Positions 28,271 to 36,991 of a stretch of 64,000 nucleotides of DNA are shown one piece after another. The notes beneath the pieces are model-generated. The model searched no databases. It was given only the letters and a program-made list of their open reading frames with translations, and was not told the origin of the DNA. The DNA comes from DAITAZ01 sp036824045. GTDB lineage: Bacteria > Pseudomonadota > Gammaproteobacteria > Burkholderiales > Rhodocyclaceae. Within the stretch, counting starts at the first letter, position 1. Every line of letters begins with the position of its first letter. The stretch spans positions 87,889 to 151,888 of the forward strand of contig DAITAZ010000004.1 in the NCBI GenBank assembly GCA_036824045.1, in the 5' to 3' direction. Position numbers and translations under genes: made by a program.

Positions 28271-29635
28271 CTATTTGTTCTGGTTGACTTCAGCCTTGGC
28301 CGCCAGCTTGTGTTCGAGATAGTGAATGCTGGTGCCGCCTTCGATGAAGCGGGCGTCCGTCATCAGTTCCTGATGCAGCGCAATGTTGGTCTTGATGCCG
28401 TCCACGGCCATCTCGGACAGGGCAATCCGCATCCGCCGGATTGCTTGCTCGCGGGTATCGCCGTAGGCAATCAGCTTCCCGATCATCGAGTCGTAATGTT
28501 GCGGCACGGTATAACCGTTGTAAACATGCGAATCAACACGGATGCCGGGACCACCCGGTGTGTGCCAGTTGGTGATGCGGCCCGGGCAGGGGGTGAACTT
28601 GAAGGGGTCTTCGGCATTGATGCGGCATTCAATGGCGTGCCCCTTGAGTTGCACGTCCCGTTGCCGGAACCAGAGCTTCTCTCCGGTTGCGATCCGGATC
28701 TGCGCCTGAACGATATCGATACCGGTGATGAGCTCGGTCACCGGGTGTTCCACCTGTACCCGGGTGTTCATCTCGATGAAGTAGAACTCCCCGTCTTCGT
28801 AAAGGAACTCGAAGGTTCCGGCGCCCACGTAGCCGATCTTGCGGCAGGCATCCGCGCAGCGTTCGCCGATGCGGGCGATATGGCGGGGCGCGATATGAGG
28901 GGCGGGGGCTTCCTCGATCACCTTCTGGTGTCGGCGCTGCATGGAGCAGTCCCGCTCGCCCAGGTAGACCGCGTTCCGATGGGTGTCGGCGAGCACCTGG
29001 ATTTCCACGTGGCGCGGATTTTCCAGGAATTTCTCCATGTAAACCGTCGGATTGCCAAACGCCGCCTGGGCTTCGGTGCGCGTGGTCGTGACCGCGTTGA
29101 GCAGAGCCCCTTCCGTATGCACAACCCGCATGCCCCGTCCGCCGCCGCCGCCGGCGGCCTTGATGATCACCGGGTAGCCGATGGAGCGGGCCATGCGCAC
29201 GATATCCTTCGGGTCGTCGGGCAGAGCGCCTTCCGAGCCCGGTACGCAGGGTACGCCTGCGGCTTTCATAGCGTCCTTGGCGCTGACCTTGTCCCCCATC
29301 AGGCGGATGGTGTCGGGTCGGGGGCCGATGAAGACGAAGCCGCTTTTCTCCACCCGTTCAGCGAAGTCAGCGTTCTCCGACAGGAATCCGTAGCCCGGGT
29401 GGATGGCTTCGGCGTCCGTGACTTCCGCCGCGGAGATGATGGCTGGAATGTTCAGATATGAGGCGCTGGAGGCGGCGGGACCAATACAGACGGACTCATC
29501 CGCCAGCTTGACGTATTTGGCCTCGGTATCGGCTTCGGAGTGCACGACCACCGTCTTGATGCCCAATTCGCGGCAGGCGCGCTGAATGCGGAGGGCGATT
29601 TCCCCCCGGTTGGCGATCAGAATCTTTTCGAACAT
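28271..29635 (-). CDS. accC: acetyl-CoA carboxylase biotin carboxylase AccC
   Basis: ATP-dependent carboxylation of biotin on AccB, first step of fatty-acid synthesis. The 454-residue ATP-grasp enzyme begins MFEKILIANRGEIALR and contains the glycine-rich AGGGGGRGMRVV loop, EMNTRVQVEHPVTE and the conserved C-terminal domain. Start at 29635 fits the family; the upstream extension is non-homologous. It is 106 bp downstream of accB. Confidence 0.98.
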   Translation of the reverse strand: MFEKILIANRGEIALRIQRACRELGIKTVVVHSEADTEAKYVKLADESVCIGPAASSASYLNIPAIISAAEVTDAEAIHPGYGFLSENADFAERVEKSGFVFIGPRPDTIRLMGDKVSAKDAMKAAGVPCVPGSEGALPDDPKDIVRMARSIGYPVIIKAAGGGGGRGMRVVHTEGALLNAVTTTRTEAQAAFGNPTVYMEKFLENPRHVEIQVLADTHRNAVYLGERDCSMQRRHQKVIEEAPAPHIAPRHIARIGERCADACRKIGYVGAGTFEFLYEDGEFYFIEMNTRVQVEHPVTELITGIDIVQAQIRIATGEKLWFRQRDVQLKGHAIECRINAEDPFKFTPCPGRITNWHTPGGPGIRVDSHVYNGYTVPQHYDSMIGKLIAYGDTREQAIRRMRIALSEMAVDGIKTNIALHQELMTDARFIEGGTSIHYLEHKLAAKAEVNQNK

Positions 29636-29741
29636 GCTGGTACAACCCTGGTCCGCTCCCGATGGCTGAACCATGCGGGAGATTGGCTACGGGAAGGAGC
29701 ACGGGCAGACCCCCGGGCTCCGGGCATGGGGCCGGAGTGGG

Positions 29742-30197
29742 TCAGCCCACCACGAACAACGGCTGGCCGTATTCCACGGGCTGGCCGTTTTCTACCAGGA
29801 TGGCCTTGATCACTCCCGAGGCGTCCGATTCAATTTCGTTCATCAGCTTCATCGCTTCGATGATGCACAGGGTGTCACCCGTCGATACCGACTGCCCGAC
29901 CTCGGAGAAAGGCTTGGCGCCGGGTGCGGAAGAACGATAGAAGGTGCCCACCATCGGGGATTTCACCACGTGGCCATCGGGCAACGCATCCGATGCGCTG
30001 TCGTCGGGGGCTGCGGCTGCGGACACTGCGGGAGCCGGCGCGGCGGCGGGCAGCGTGTAATGCACAGGGGCAGGGGCGGCAGCGGCCATGCCGTGCTTGA
30101 CGATCCGAACTTTTTCCTCGCCCTCGGTCACTTCCAGTTCGGCGATTCCGGACTCCTGAACCAGATCGATGAGCTTCTTCAGTTTGCGCAGATCCAT
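29742..30197 (-). CDS. accB: acetyl-CoA carboxylase biotin carboxyl carrier protein AccB
   Basis: 151 residues: an N-terminal helical segment (MDLRKLKKLIDLVQESGIAE), an Ala/Pro-rich hinge and a C-terminal biotinyl domain with the acceptor Lys117 in EAMKLMNEI. Partner of AccC, directly downstream. The 130-bp gap from aroQ includes a GATT-N4-AATC repeat just before the start and may hold the accBC promoter; no clear -35/-10 pair was found. Confidence 0.97.
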   Translation of the reverse strand: MDLRKLKKLIDLVQESGIAELEVTEGEEKVRIVKHGMAAAAPAPVHYTLPAAAPAPAVSAAAAPDDSASDALPDGHVVKSPMVGTFYRSSAPGAKPFSEVGQSVSTGDTLCIIEAMKLMNEIESDASGVIKAILVENGQPVEYGQPLFVVG

Positions 30198-30327
30198 GAT
30201 TGACTAATCAGCAAAGGTTGGTTGAGTGGACGCCTTGAGCATCAGCCCGGTGGCATCGGTTCATCTCTTGCGGGGTCTAGGTGTTGGTGCAGCCCGTCTT
30301 CGTACGGACAGGTCGGCCAGGGGGCGA

Positions 30328-30831
30328 TCAACTCGATCGTCTCAAGCGGGTCAGCACGTGCTCGAGCGCGAGCTGGTAGCCGTGAGCTCCGAGACCGCAA
30401 ATCACGCCCACCGCCACGTCGGAGAAGTAGGAGTGCTTGCGAAAGGGCTCGCGGGCATGAACGTTGGAAAGATGCACCTCGATAAAGGGAATCTTTACCG
30501 CCGCCAGCGCATCCCGAATGGCCACGCTGGTGTGGGTGTAAGCAGCCGGGTTGATGATGATGAAGCCGACCCCCTCCGCGCCGGCAGCCTGCACCCGGTT
30601 GACCAGTTCGCCTTCGGAATTGCTTTGGAAAGATTCCAGATCAACACCTGCGCTACGGGCGCGAGCCTCCATCGCTTCATGGATGTCGGCCAAGGTGGTG
30701 CGCCCATAGATGTCCGGCTCCCTTTGCCCCAGCAGATTGAGGTTCGGGCCATGCAGGACAAGGATCTTGGGGCGGAGCGGTTCGTCGCCCTCCTCGTGCG
30801 CAGGCTTGCGGGATTCGCGTTTGGTCACCAT
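30328..30831 (-). CDS. aroQ: type II 3-dehydroquinate dehydratase AroQ
   Basis: Third step of the shikimate pathway. The 167-residue protein carries the family motifs LVLHGPNLNLLGQREPDIYG (active-site loop with the Tyr), QSNSEGELV, INPAAYTHTSVAIRDAL and EVHLSNVHAREPFRKHSY (catalytic His). The N terminus is about 20 charged residues longer than typical 145-150-residue AroQ; no alternative ATG/GTG lies closer to the fold. The aroQ-accB-accC order is common in Proteobacteria. Confidence 0.95.
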   Translation of the reverse strand: MVTKRESRKPAHEEGDEPLRPKILVLHGPNLNLLGQREPDIYGRTTLADIHEAMEARARSAGVDLESFQSNSEGELVNRVQAAGAEGVGFIIINPAAYTHTSVAIRDALAAVKIPFIEVHLSNVHAREPFRKHSYFSDVAVGVICGLGAHGYQLALEHVLTRLRRSS

Positions 30832-30919
30832 GCCTGCAAGTTTGCCGCAAATTGCAGCGAACTGTCCAGAATTTGCCGTGATCGCTAGCCCGCCGCATGG
30901 CTGGGCGTCCGTTTGGGCC

Positions 30920-31462
30920 TTACTGGAGGGCGGCGTTCAGGGCAGAAGCCAATTCAGGTTCGGAGAATGGCCCGAGTTTTGTGGAGATCAAGCGATCATT
31001 TGCATCGAAAATCACCGTAAACGGCAAACCTTGCGCTTTGTTGCCGAACAAGCCGGAGAGCTCGAGGGTGTCACTGTTGCCGATCAGCAAGGTGAAGCTG
31101 AGGCCGTTTTTGCCTGCAAATTCGTCGATGTTCATCGCGGAATCGATGCCGATCCCGATGAATTCGACCCCTTTGCTTGAAAATTGCTCGCTGGCGGCTT
31201 GCAGGAGCGGCATCTCTGCCACGCAGGGGGGGCACCAGGTGGCCCAGAAATTCACGACCCGAACCTTGCCTCGCCATTGGGCCAGCGGTTGGAGTTGCCC
31301 TCGCGGGTCTGGCAGGGTAAGCCGGTTGAGGGGTTGGGCTGTGGCGCCGGTCGCAGGCACTTGGGGCGGCGGGGCGGTTCCGGGACGGGAGCTCAGTTGT
31401 ACCGCAACACCGAGAGCCAGTGCGACCGCCCCGGCCAGAACGAAAGTAAAGGTGTTGTTCAC
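30920..31462 (-). CDS. TlpA-like membrane-anchored thiol-disulfide oxidoreductase
   Basis: 180 residues starting with GTG at 31462, which overlaps the preceding stop (GTGA). One N-terminal hydrophobic segment (FTFVLAGAVALALGVAVQL) anchors it, followed by a Pro-rich linker and a periplasmic thioredoxin fold with the redox motif WCPPC and the cis-Pro region GLPFTVIF. TlpA/ResA-type proteins reduce disulfides in the periplasm, often for cytochrome maturation. The longer open frame upstream overlaps the next gene and was not used. Confidence 0.86.
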   Translation of the reverse strand: MNNTFTFVLAGAVALALGVAVQLSSRPGTAPPPQVPATGATAQPLNRLTLPDPRGQLQPLAQWRGKVRVVNFWATWCPPCVAEMPLLQAASEQFSSKGVEFIGIGIDSAMNIDEFAGKNGLSFTLLIGNSDTLELSGLFGNKAQGLPFTVIFDANDRLISTKLGPFSEPELASALNAALQ

Positions 31463-32058
31463 GATTCGCCCGACAGAAGAGTGGCCAGGCCAGCCAGGCC
31501 GGCCCGGGGGCGGGAGATGCGTCGGGCCACCGGGGGGAATACCGAGAGGGTGACGGGCAGGCCGTCCCAGTCCAGCTCGATGTAGGTGAGTGGGCCATCG
31601 GGGCGGCGGGGGGTGACGTGCCTGAACGGGTGGCCACGGGCGAGCAACTGCCACTCAAGTTCCTTTTCGTCTTCCGGGAACACCTCGATCTCGATCACTG
31701 CCGCTCGCCCTGCGGTGCCTTCAAGCACGGAGCCGGTCAGTTGGGGATCGAAGCGCTCCAGTTCGCGCATGACCTCCAGGGCGTGGTGACGCAGCAACAG
31801 CAGGCGCTCGGCCAATTCTTCGCCCTGATAAAGGGATTGGTGCAGGCGCAGTTCTTCCTCCACCTCAGCGTTGGAGGGCAGATCCTTGGTTTCCGGAAGC
31901 CCGAGCTGGCGGGCGGCCTTGCGTTTTGCGAAGTGGAAGTCATTGATCCCGTCCTCGGCCATGAGGCGGGCTGCGCGGCTGGCGATGGCCCGTCGGCTTG
32001 CGGCGGAGACCGGGTTGCCGCTCGGGCGGTGCGGGTTCTTGCGAGATGGCGTGCGCAT
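31459..32058 (-). CDS. conserved hypothetical protein, possibly nucleotidyltransferase-like
   Basis: 199 residues, strongly basic at the N terminus (MRTPSRKNPHRPSG), then a helical part (RAARLMAEDGINDFHFAKRKAA; NAEVEEELRLHQSLYQ) and an alpha/beta part with GSVLEGTAGRAAVIEIEVFPEDEKE. The last segment loosely recalls a nucleotidyltransferase active-site strand pair but I would not assign a function. Divergent from mpl with 95 bp between the starts and coupled to the TlpA-like gene. Confidence 0.75.
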   Translation of the reverse strand: MRTPSRKNPHRPSGNPVSAASRRAIASRAARLMAEDGINDFHFAKRKAARQLGLPETKDLPSNAEVEEELRLHQSLYQGEELAERLLLLRHHALEVMRELERFDPQLTGSVLEGTAGRAAVIEIEVFPEDEKELEWQLLARGHPFRHVTPRRPDGPLTYIELDWDGLPVTLSVFPPVARRISRPRAGLAGLATLLSGES

Positions 32059-32153
32059 GGCTGGCTTATGTCCGGATGGTGCTGCGGGAACCGGCGTCTC
32101 GGACCCATCGGGTAGAATCCTCCGCCATTCTATCGGTTACGGCGAGCAGGGCA

Positions 32154-33512
32154 ATGCACATACACATCCTGGGAATATGCGGAACATTCATGGGCGGGCT
32201 GGCGCTGCTGGCCCGGGCGGCAGGGCATCGGGTGACCGGGTGTGACGCCAATGTATACCCGCCCATGAGTACTCAGTTGCAAGAACAAGGGGTGGAACTG
32301 GTGGAGGGCTACGATGCCTCCCAAGTGGCGCTGAACCCGGACTGTTTCGTGGTGGGCAATGCCATTTCCCGCGGCAATCCCCTGCTGGAGGAAATACTCG
32401 ACCGCAACCTCTGCTATGTCTCGGGTCCCCAATGGCTGGCAGAGCACGTCCTGCCCGGAAAGTGGGTGCTGGGTGTGGCGGGCACCCATGGCAAGACCAC
32501 AACGACAGCCATGCTGGCCTGGCTGCTGGAACAGGGGGGCTTGAACCCGGGTTTTCTGGTGGGAGGGGTGCCCGTGGATTTCGGTGTTTCAGCCCGATGG
32601 ACGGATTCTTCCTTCTTCGTGATCGAGGCCGACGAGTACGACACCGCCTTCTGCGACAAGCGCTCCAAGTTCGTTCATTACCGGCCGCGCACGCTCATCC
32701 TGAACAACCTGGAATTTGATCATGCCGACATCTTTCCGGATCTTGTGGCGATCGAGACCCAGTTCCATCATCTGGTGCGCACCGTGCCACGCAATGGCCT
32801 GATCGTCGCCAACCGCAAGTACGAGGCCCTGGAGCGGGTGCTGGCGCGCGGCTGCTGGTCCGCAGGCGCATGGTTTGGCGATGCCGCCCACTGGTCGGTG
32901 GCGCTGGATGCCACCAGCGGCGAGGCGGTATTCCGCCAGGCCGGAGAAGAGGCGGGTCGAAGCCTCCTCGGGGCGATGGGTGAGCATAACCGGGACAATG
33001 CGCTTGCAGCGATGCTGGCCGCGCGGCATGTGGGCGTCCCGCTGCCCATGGCCACGGAGGCCCTGGCCTCCTTCAAGGGGGTGAAGCGACGGCTTGAGAA
33101 CCGCGGGAGTGTGGGGGGCGTCACGGTCTATGACGACTTCGCCCATCACCCTACCGCCATCGAGCTCACCTTGGCGGCGTTGCGTGAGCGGGTCGGTCGG
33201 TCGCGCATCCTGGCGGTGGTGGAACCGCGCTCCAACACCATGAAGCTTGGCGTGATGAAAGCGCGCTTGCCGGCAAGCCTGGCCGATGCGGACCGGGTCT
33301 ATTGCTTTGCAAACAATCTGGGGTGGGATGCTGCCGAGGCGCTTGCGCCTCTGGGCGAGAAGCTCGTGGTGGAGGGCGACATGCCGGCATTTGTGCAGAA
33401 AATTGCGAGGGATGCGCACCCCGGAGATCATGTATTGGTCATGTCTAATGGCGGATTCGGCGGCATTCACCAAAAATTGCTCGCGGCCTTGTCCAATGCG
33501 ATTGGCAATTAA
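32154..33512 (+). CDS. mpl: murein tripeptide ligase Mpl
   Basis: Recycles L-Ala-D-Glu-mDAP by ligating it to UDP-MurNAc. The 452-residue Mur ligase starts MHIHILGICGTFMGGLA, has the ATP loop GTHGKTTTT (residues 110-118) and EADEYDTAFCDKRSKF, and a VYDDFAHHPTAI segment of the C-terminal domain. These features separate Mpl from MurC. Start ATG 32154; the open frame upstream overlaps the divergent gene region without homology. Confidence 0.96.
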   Translation: MHIHILGICGTFMGGLALLARAAGHRVTGCDANVYPPMSTQLQEQGVELVEGYDASQVALNPDCFVVGNAISRGNPLLEEILDRNLCYVSGPQWLAEHVLPGKWVLGVAGTHGKTTTTAMLAWLLEQGGLNPGFLVGGVPVDFGVSARWTDSSFFVIEADEYDTAFCDKRSKFVHYRPRTLILNNLEFDHADIFPDLVAIETQFHHLVRTVPRNGLIVANRKYEALERVLARGCWSAGAWFGDAAHWSVALDATSGEAVFRQAGEEAGRSLLGAMGEHNRDNALAAMLAARHVGVPLPMATEALASFKGVKRRLENRGSVGGVTVYDDFAHHPTAIELTLAALRERVGRSRILAVVEPRSNTMKLGVMKARLPASLADADRVYCFANNLGWDAAEALAPLGEKLVVEGDMPAFVQKIARDAHPGDHVLVMSNGGFGGIHQKLLAALSNAIGN

Positions 33513-34084
33513 TGTTGCGCCGCACTTATCAGCTTAGGGAAAGCCCTAGTTTGATCTGGATCAAATGCGCTTGCTCGGGAAAAAACGGCTGTGGCAAACT
33601 GATTTGCGACAGGGCGTGATAGACATTCTCATTCAATAAGCAGTCATCGTCGCGTCGTGTCCGGGGAGGTTGTTCGCCAGAGGTCGTCGGTGCCACGCGC
33701 TGCCTGCGCGCTCACTTCGGTGTGCGCGTGGAGCGTTCAGGCGGCAGCGCGCTCTGATGCTCCTCCTCGCAGGAACGGAGTCGCTGGCATCGGGGCCAGG
33801 CAGTCCTGTAGTCCCCCTGTCAGTGATGCCAAGAGGATCAGCTTGCGCGATGGTGCGCTGGTCATGGAGGAGGGAGGGGTGGTGTGCATGCCTGCGCGCA
33901 TGCGGCGCCGCTGGCGTTGTGAGCTACTCCGAGTCTCCGCTGCCCAGGCCTTGGCTGCGTTGCCCTCAATCCGGCGCCCTCGCATGGGTGCCCGGTCCAG
34001 GGCAGCACAGCCGGCGCAGCTGGCCGAGCAACTGCGGCGCCGGGAGCTGACCGTCCGATCAGGGGTGCATCCGGCTGCCCATCC
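33513..34084. other. 572-bp non-coding leader/control region upstream of the cox operon
   Basis: The first 50 bp hold a small hairpin (TAGGG/CCCTA) after mpl and then the FNR-type site. From about 33600 to 34084 the sequence is GC-rich with several inverted repeats, for example CCACGCGC at 33693-33700 against GCGCGTGG at 33724-33731. A 143-codon open frame (33657-34088) has biased Arg/Ala composition, no Shine-Dalgarno and no recognisable family, so I do not call it a gene. A long transcribed leader or an unrecognised small RNA is possible. Confidence 0.6.
33551..33564 (+). promoter_or_regulatory. perfect FNR/ANR-type binding site
   Basis: TTGATCTGGATCAA matches the FNR-family consensus TTGAT-N4-ATCAA at all ten specified positions. 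It lies 39 bp after the mpl stop and about 520 bp before coxB, with no other gene between. FNR/ANR proteins sense low oxygen; repression of an aa3-type oxidase or activation of a nearby promoter are both possible, depending on the unmapped start site. Confidence 0.75.
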
Positions 34085-35245
34085 ATGAGGATGAGGTTGA
34101 TACCGATGCTGCGCCACCTCTGCCGCTGTCTCCGCCTGTTCCCCGCCTTCCTGCTGTTCGCCTCCTTTCAGTCTTCCGCCCTCGCGGCTTACCAGCTCAA
34201 CATGCAGACGCCGGTCACCCGGCTGGGAGAGGCGGTCTATGACCTGCACACGATGATGCTGATCATCTGCGGCGTCATCTTCGTGGCGGTGTTCGGGGTG
34301 ATGTTCTACTCGCTCTACGCCCATCGCCGCTCCCGTGGTCATCAGCCCGCGAACTTCCACGAGAATACGATCGTGGAAGTGGTTTGGACGGTGATCCCGT
34401 TCTTCATCCTGATCGGCATGGCGTGGCCTGTCACCAAAACCCTGCTGTCCATGCGCGATACCAGCAACCCGGACCTCACGGTCAAGGTCACCGGCTATCA
34501 ATGGAAATGGGGCTACGACTACATCAAGGGCGAGGGGGAGGGCATCCGCTTTGTTAGCACCTTGTCCACGCCCCAGGACCAGATCCGCAACCGGGCGGAG
34601 AAAGGCGAGCACTATCTGCTGGAGGTGGACAACCCGATGGTGGTGCCGGTGGGGCGCAAGGTGCGCGTGCTCACCACTGCCAACGATGTCATCCACGCCT
34701 GGTGGGTGCCCGCCTTGGCGGTGAAACAGGATGCAGTGCCAGGTTTCATCCGGGATACCTGGTTCAAGGCTGAGAAAGAGGGCGTGTACCGGGGCAATTG
34801 CGCCGAATTGTGTGGCAAGGACCACGGTTACATGCCCATTGAAGTGCACGTGCTCTCCCAGGAGAAGTACGCCGCCTGGGTGGCGGAACAGAAGCAGAAG
34901 ATGGCGGCACTGGCGGACGATCCGAACAAGGTGTGGAGTCTGGACGAGCTCAAGGTCCGGGGCGAAAAGGTGTATGCCGCCAATTGCGTGGCCTGCCATC
35001 AGGCGACGGGCAAGGGGGCGCCGCCGGCCTTCCCGCCGCTGGATGGCTCGAAAGTGGTGACCGGGCCCAGGGCGGCGCAGATCGACACGGTGCTCAAGGG
35101 CAAGCCGGGAACTGCCATGGCTGCCTTCGGCAAGCAGTTGAACGATGTGGAACTGGCTGCGGTGATCACCTACACCCGCAACACCTGGAGCAATGCCACT
35201 GGTGAAGCGATCCAGCCGGCAGACATCCGCAATGCCCGCAATTAG
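34085..35245 (+). CDS. coxB: cytochrome c oxidase subunit II with fused cytochrome c domain
   Basis: Receives electrons at CuA and passes them to subunit I. The 386-residue precursor has a signal peptide, two transmembrane helices, the CuA cupredoxin domain with C239, C243, H247 and M250 in CAELCGKDHGYM plus the upstream His in VIHAWWVP, and a C-terminal c-type haem domain with CVACH (C301, C304, H305). This is a caa3-like subunit II architecture. Start could be 34085, 34091 or 34106; 34106 has the better-spaced GAGG. First gene of the cox operon. Confidence 0.96.
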   Translation: MRMRLIPMLRHLCRCLRLFPAFLLFASFQSSALAAYQLNMQTPVTRLGEAVYDLHTMMLIICGVIFVAVFGVMFYSLYAHRRSRGHQPANFHENTIVEVVWTVIPFFILIGMAWPVTKTLLSMRDTSNPDLTVKVTGYQWKWGYDYIKGEGEGIRFVSTLSTPQDQIRNRAEKGEHYLLEVDNPMVVPVGRKVRVLTTANDVIHAWWVPALAVKQDAVPGFIRDTWFKAEKEGVYRGNCAELCGKDHGYMPIEVHVLSQEKYAAWVAEQKQKMAALADDPNKVWSLDELKVRGEKVYAANCVACHQATGKGAPPAFPPLDGSKVVTGPRAAQIDTVLKGKPGTAMAAFGKQLNDVELAAVITYTRNTWSNATGEAIQPADIRNARN

Positions 35246-35292
35246 GGGCGTGATCCGGCAACGGAATACGTGAGCACTTCGAGGAGACCTTG

Positions 35293-36873
35293 ATGGAAGC
35301 AGTACACGGCCACGCCCCCGATCATCACGCCCACGGCCAGCCGGCGGGCCTGATGCGCTGGATCACCACCACCAATCACAAGGACATTGGTTCCATGTAC
35401 TTGTGGTTCAGCTTCATCATGTTCATCGCAGGCGGCATCATGGCGCTGACCATCCGCGCCGAGTTGTTCAAGCCCGGGTTGCAACTGGTGAATCCGGAAC
35501 TGTTCAACCAGCTCACCACCCTACACGGGCTGGTGATGGTGTTCGGGGCCATCATGCCGGCATTCGTGGGGTTCGCCAACTGGATGATCCCGCTCCAGGT
35601 GGGGGCCTCGGACATGGCCTTCGCCCGCATGAACAACTGGAGTTTCTGGTTGCTGCCCCCGGCCGGGTCGCTGCTCATCCTCTCCTTCTTCGTGCCCGGG
35701 GGGGCGGCGGCCGTGGGCTGGACGCTCTATCCGCCGCTCTCCATCCAGATGGGGATCGGCATGGACATGGCCATCTTCGCCGTCCACATATTGGGCGTGT
35801 CGTCGATCATGGGCTCCATCAACATCATCACCACCATCCTCAACATGCGGGCGCCGGGGATGACGCTGATGAAAATGCCGCTTTTTTGCTGGACGTGGCT
35901 GATCACCGCCTATCTGATCATTGCGGTGATGCCGGTGCTGGCGGGCGCGGTCACCATGCTCCTGACCGACCGGCATTTCGGCACCAGTTTCTTCAACGCC
36001 GCCGGCGGCGGCGATCCGGTGCTGTTCCAGCACATCTTCTGGTTCTTTGGTCATCCGGAGGTGTACATCGTCATCCTGCCGGGCTTCGGGGTGGTCTCCC
36101 AGGTGATTCCGGCGTTCTCGCGCAAGCCGCTGTTTGGCTACGCCTCGATGGTGTACGCCACATCGTCGATCGCCATCCTCTCCTTCATCGTCTGGGCGCA
36201 CCACATGTACACCGTGGGGATGCCGGTGGCAGGGCAGCTCTTCTTCATGTACGCCACCATGCTCATCGCCGTGCCCACCGGGGTGAAGGTGTTCAACTGG
36301 ATTGCCACCATGTGGCGCGGTTCGCTCACCTTCGAAACACCGATGCTCTTCTCCCTGGGGTTCATCTTCCTCTTCACCATGGGTGGATTCTCGGGGCTGG
36401 TGCTGTCGATGACGGCGGTGGATGTGCAACTGCACGACACCTATTACGTGGTGGCCCATTTCCACTACACCATGGTGGCGGGCGCCTTGTTCTCGGCTTT
36501 CGCCGCCGCCTACTACTGGCTACCCAAGTGGACGGGCCACATGTACGACGAGCGGCTGGGCAAGATTCACTTCTGGCTGTCGCTGATCTTCTTCAACCTC
36601 ACCTTCTTCGTGCAGCACTTTCTGGGGCTGGCGGGGATGCCGCGACGCATTCCCGACTACGGGCTGCAATTCGCCGAGTTCAACATGATCTCGACCATCG
36701 GCGCCTTCGGCTTCGGCCTCACCCAACTGCTGTTCCTCTACATCGTGCTCAAGGCGATCAAGGGTGGGCCCAAGGCCCCCGCCAAGCCCTGGGATGGCGC
36801 CGAGGGGCTGGAGTGGACCGTGCCCTCGCCGGCACCGCACCACACCTTTGAAACGCCGCCGGTGGTGAAGTGA
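35293..36873 (+). CDS. coxA: cytochrome c oxidase subunit I
   Basis: Catalytic haem-copper subunit. The 526-residue protein has about twelve transmembrane segments, the haem/CuB ligand regions WFFGHPEVYI, VWAHHMYTVGM and HDTYYVVAHFHYTM, and the proton-channel region with PAFVGFANWM. ATG 35293 follows GAGGAG at 6 bp; a TTG at 35290 is less likely. An aa3-type A-family enzyme. Confidence 0.98.
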   Translation: MEAVHGHAPDHHAHGQPAGLMRWITTTNHKDIGSMYLWFSFIMFIAGGIMALTIRAELFKPGLQLVNPELFNQLTTLHGLVMVFGAIMPAFVGFANWMIPLQVGASDMAFARMNNWSFWLLPPAGSLLILSFFVPGGAAAVGWTLYPPLSIQMGIGMDMAIFAVHILGVSSIMGSINIITTILNMRAPGMTLMKMPLFCWTWLITAYLIIAVMPVLAGAVTMLLTDRHFGTSFFNAAGGGDPVLFQHIFWFFGHPEVYIVILPGFGVVSQVIPAFSRKPLFGYASMVYATSSIAILSFIVWAHHMYTVGMPVAGQLFFMYATMLIAVPTGVKVFNWIATMWRGSLTFETPMLFSLGFIFLFTMGGFSGLVLSMTAVDVQLHDTYYVVAHFHYTMVAGALFSAFAAAYYWLPKWTGHMYDERLGKIHFWLSLIFFNLTFFVQHFLGLAGMPRRIPDYGLQFAEFNMISTIGAFGFGLTQLLFLYIVLKAIKGGPKAPAKPWDGAEGLEWTVPSPAPHHTFETPPVVK

Positions 36874-36874
36874 G

Positions 36875-36991
36875 ATGACCACGGAAGAAGCCCTCCTCAA
36901 AGCGCGCAACCGCCGCACCGCGTGGTTGCTGGCCCTGATCCCCCTGGCTGTTTTCATTGGTGTGATTGTCCGTCGCGGGTGGTTGGAATGA
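36875..36991 (+). CDS. 38-residue cytochrome oxidase small assembly protein
   Basis: A short gene starting at ATG 36875, one base after the coxA stop codon, and ending in an ATGA overlap with ctaG at 36988. The product begins MTTEEALLKARNRR, has one transmembrane helix (AWLLALIPLAVFIGVIV) and ends RRGWLE. Position and layout (basic N terminus, single helix, between coxA and ctaG) match the small assembly proteins annotated in betaproteobacterial cox operons. Tight coupling on both sides supports it being real. Confidence 0.82.
   Translation: MTTEEALLKARNRRTAWLLALIPLAVFIGVIVRRGWLE

Noticed and set aside
27605..29461. 618-codon plus-strand open frame
   Set aside because: Antisense to prmA and accC, both unmistakable; composition is that of a mirror frame.
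33657..34088. 143-codon open frame before coxB
   Set aside because: No Shine-Dalgarno, Arg/Ala-rich low-information sequence and no family; kept as part of the non-coding control region.
33737..34999. 420-codon minus-strand open frame
   Set aside because: Antisense of coxB and its leader; His/Arg-rich mirror composition.
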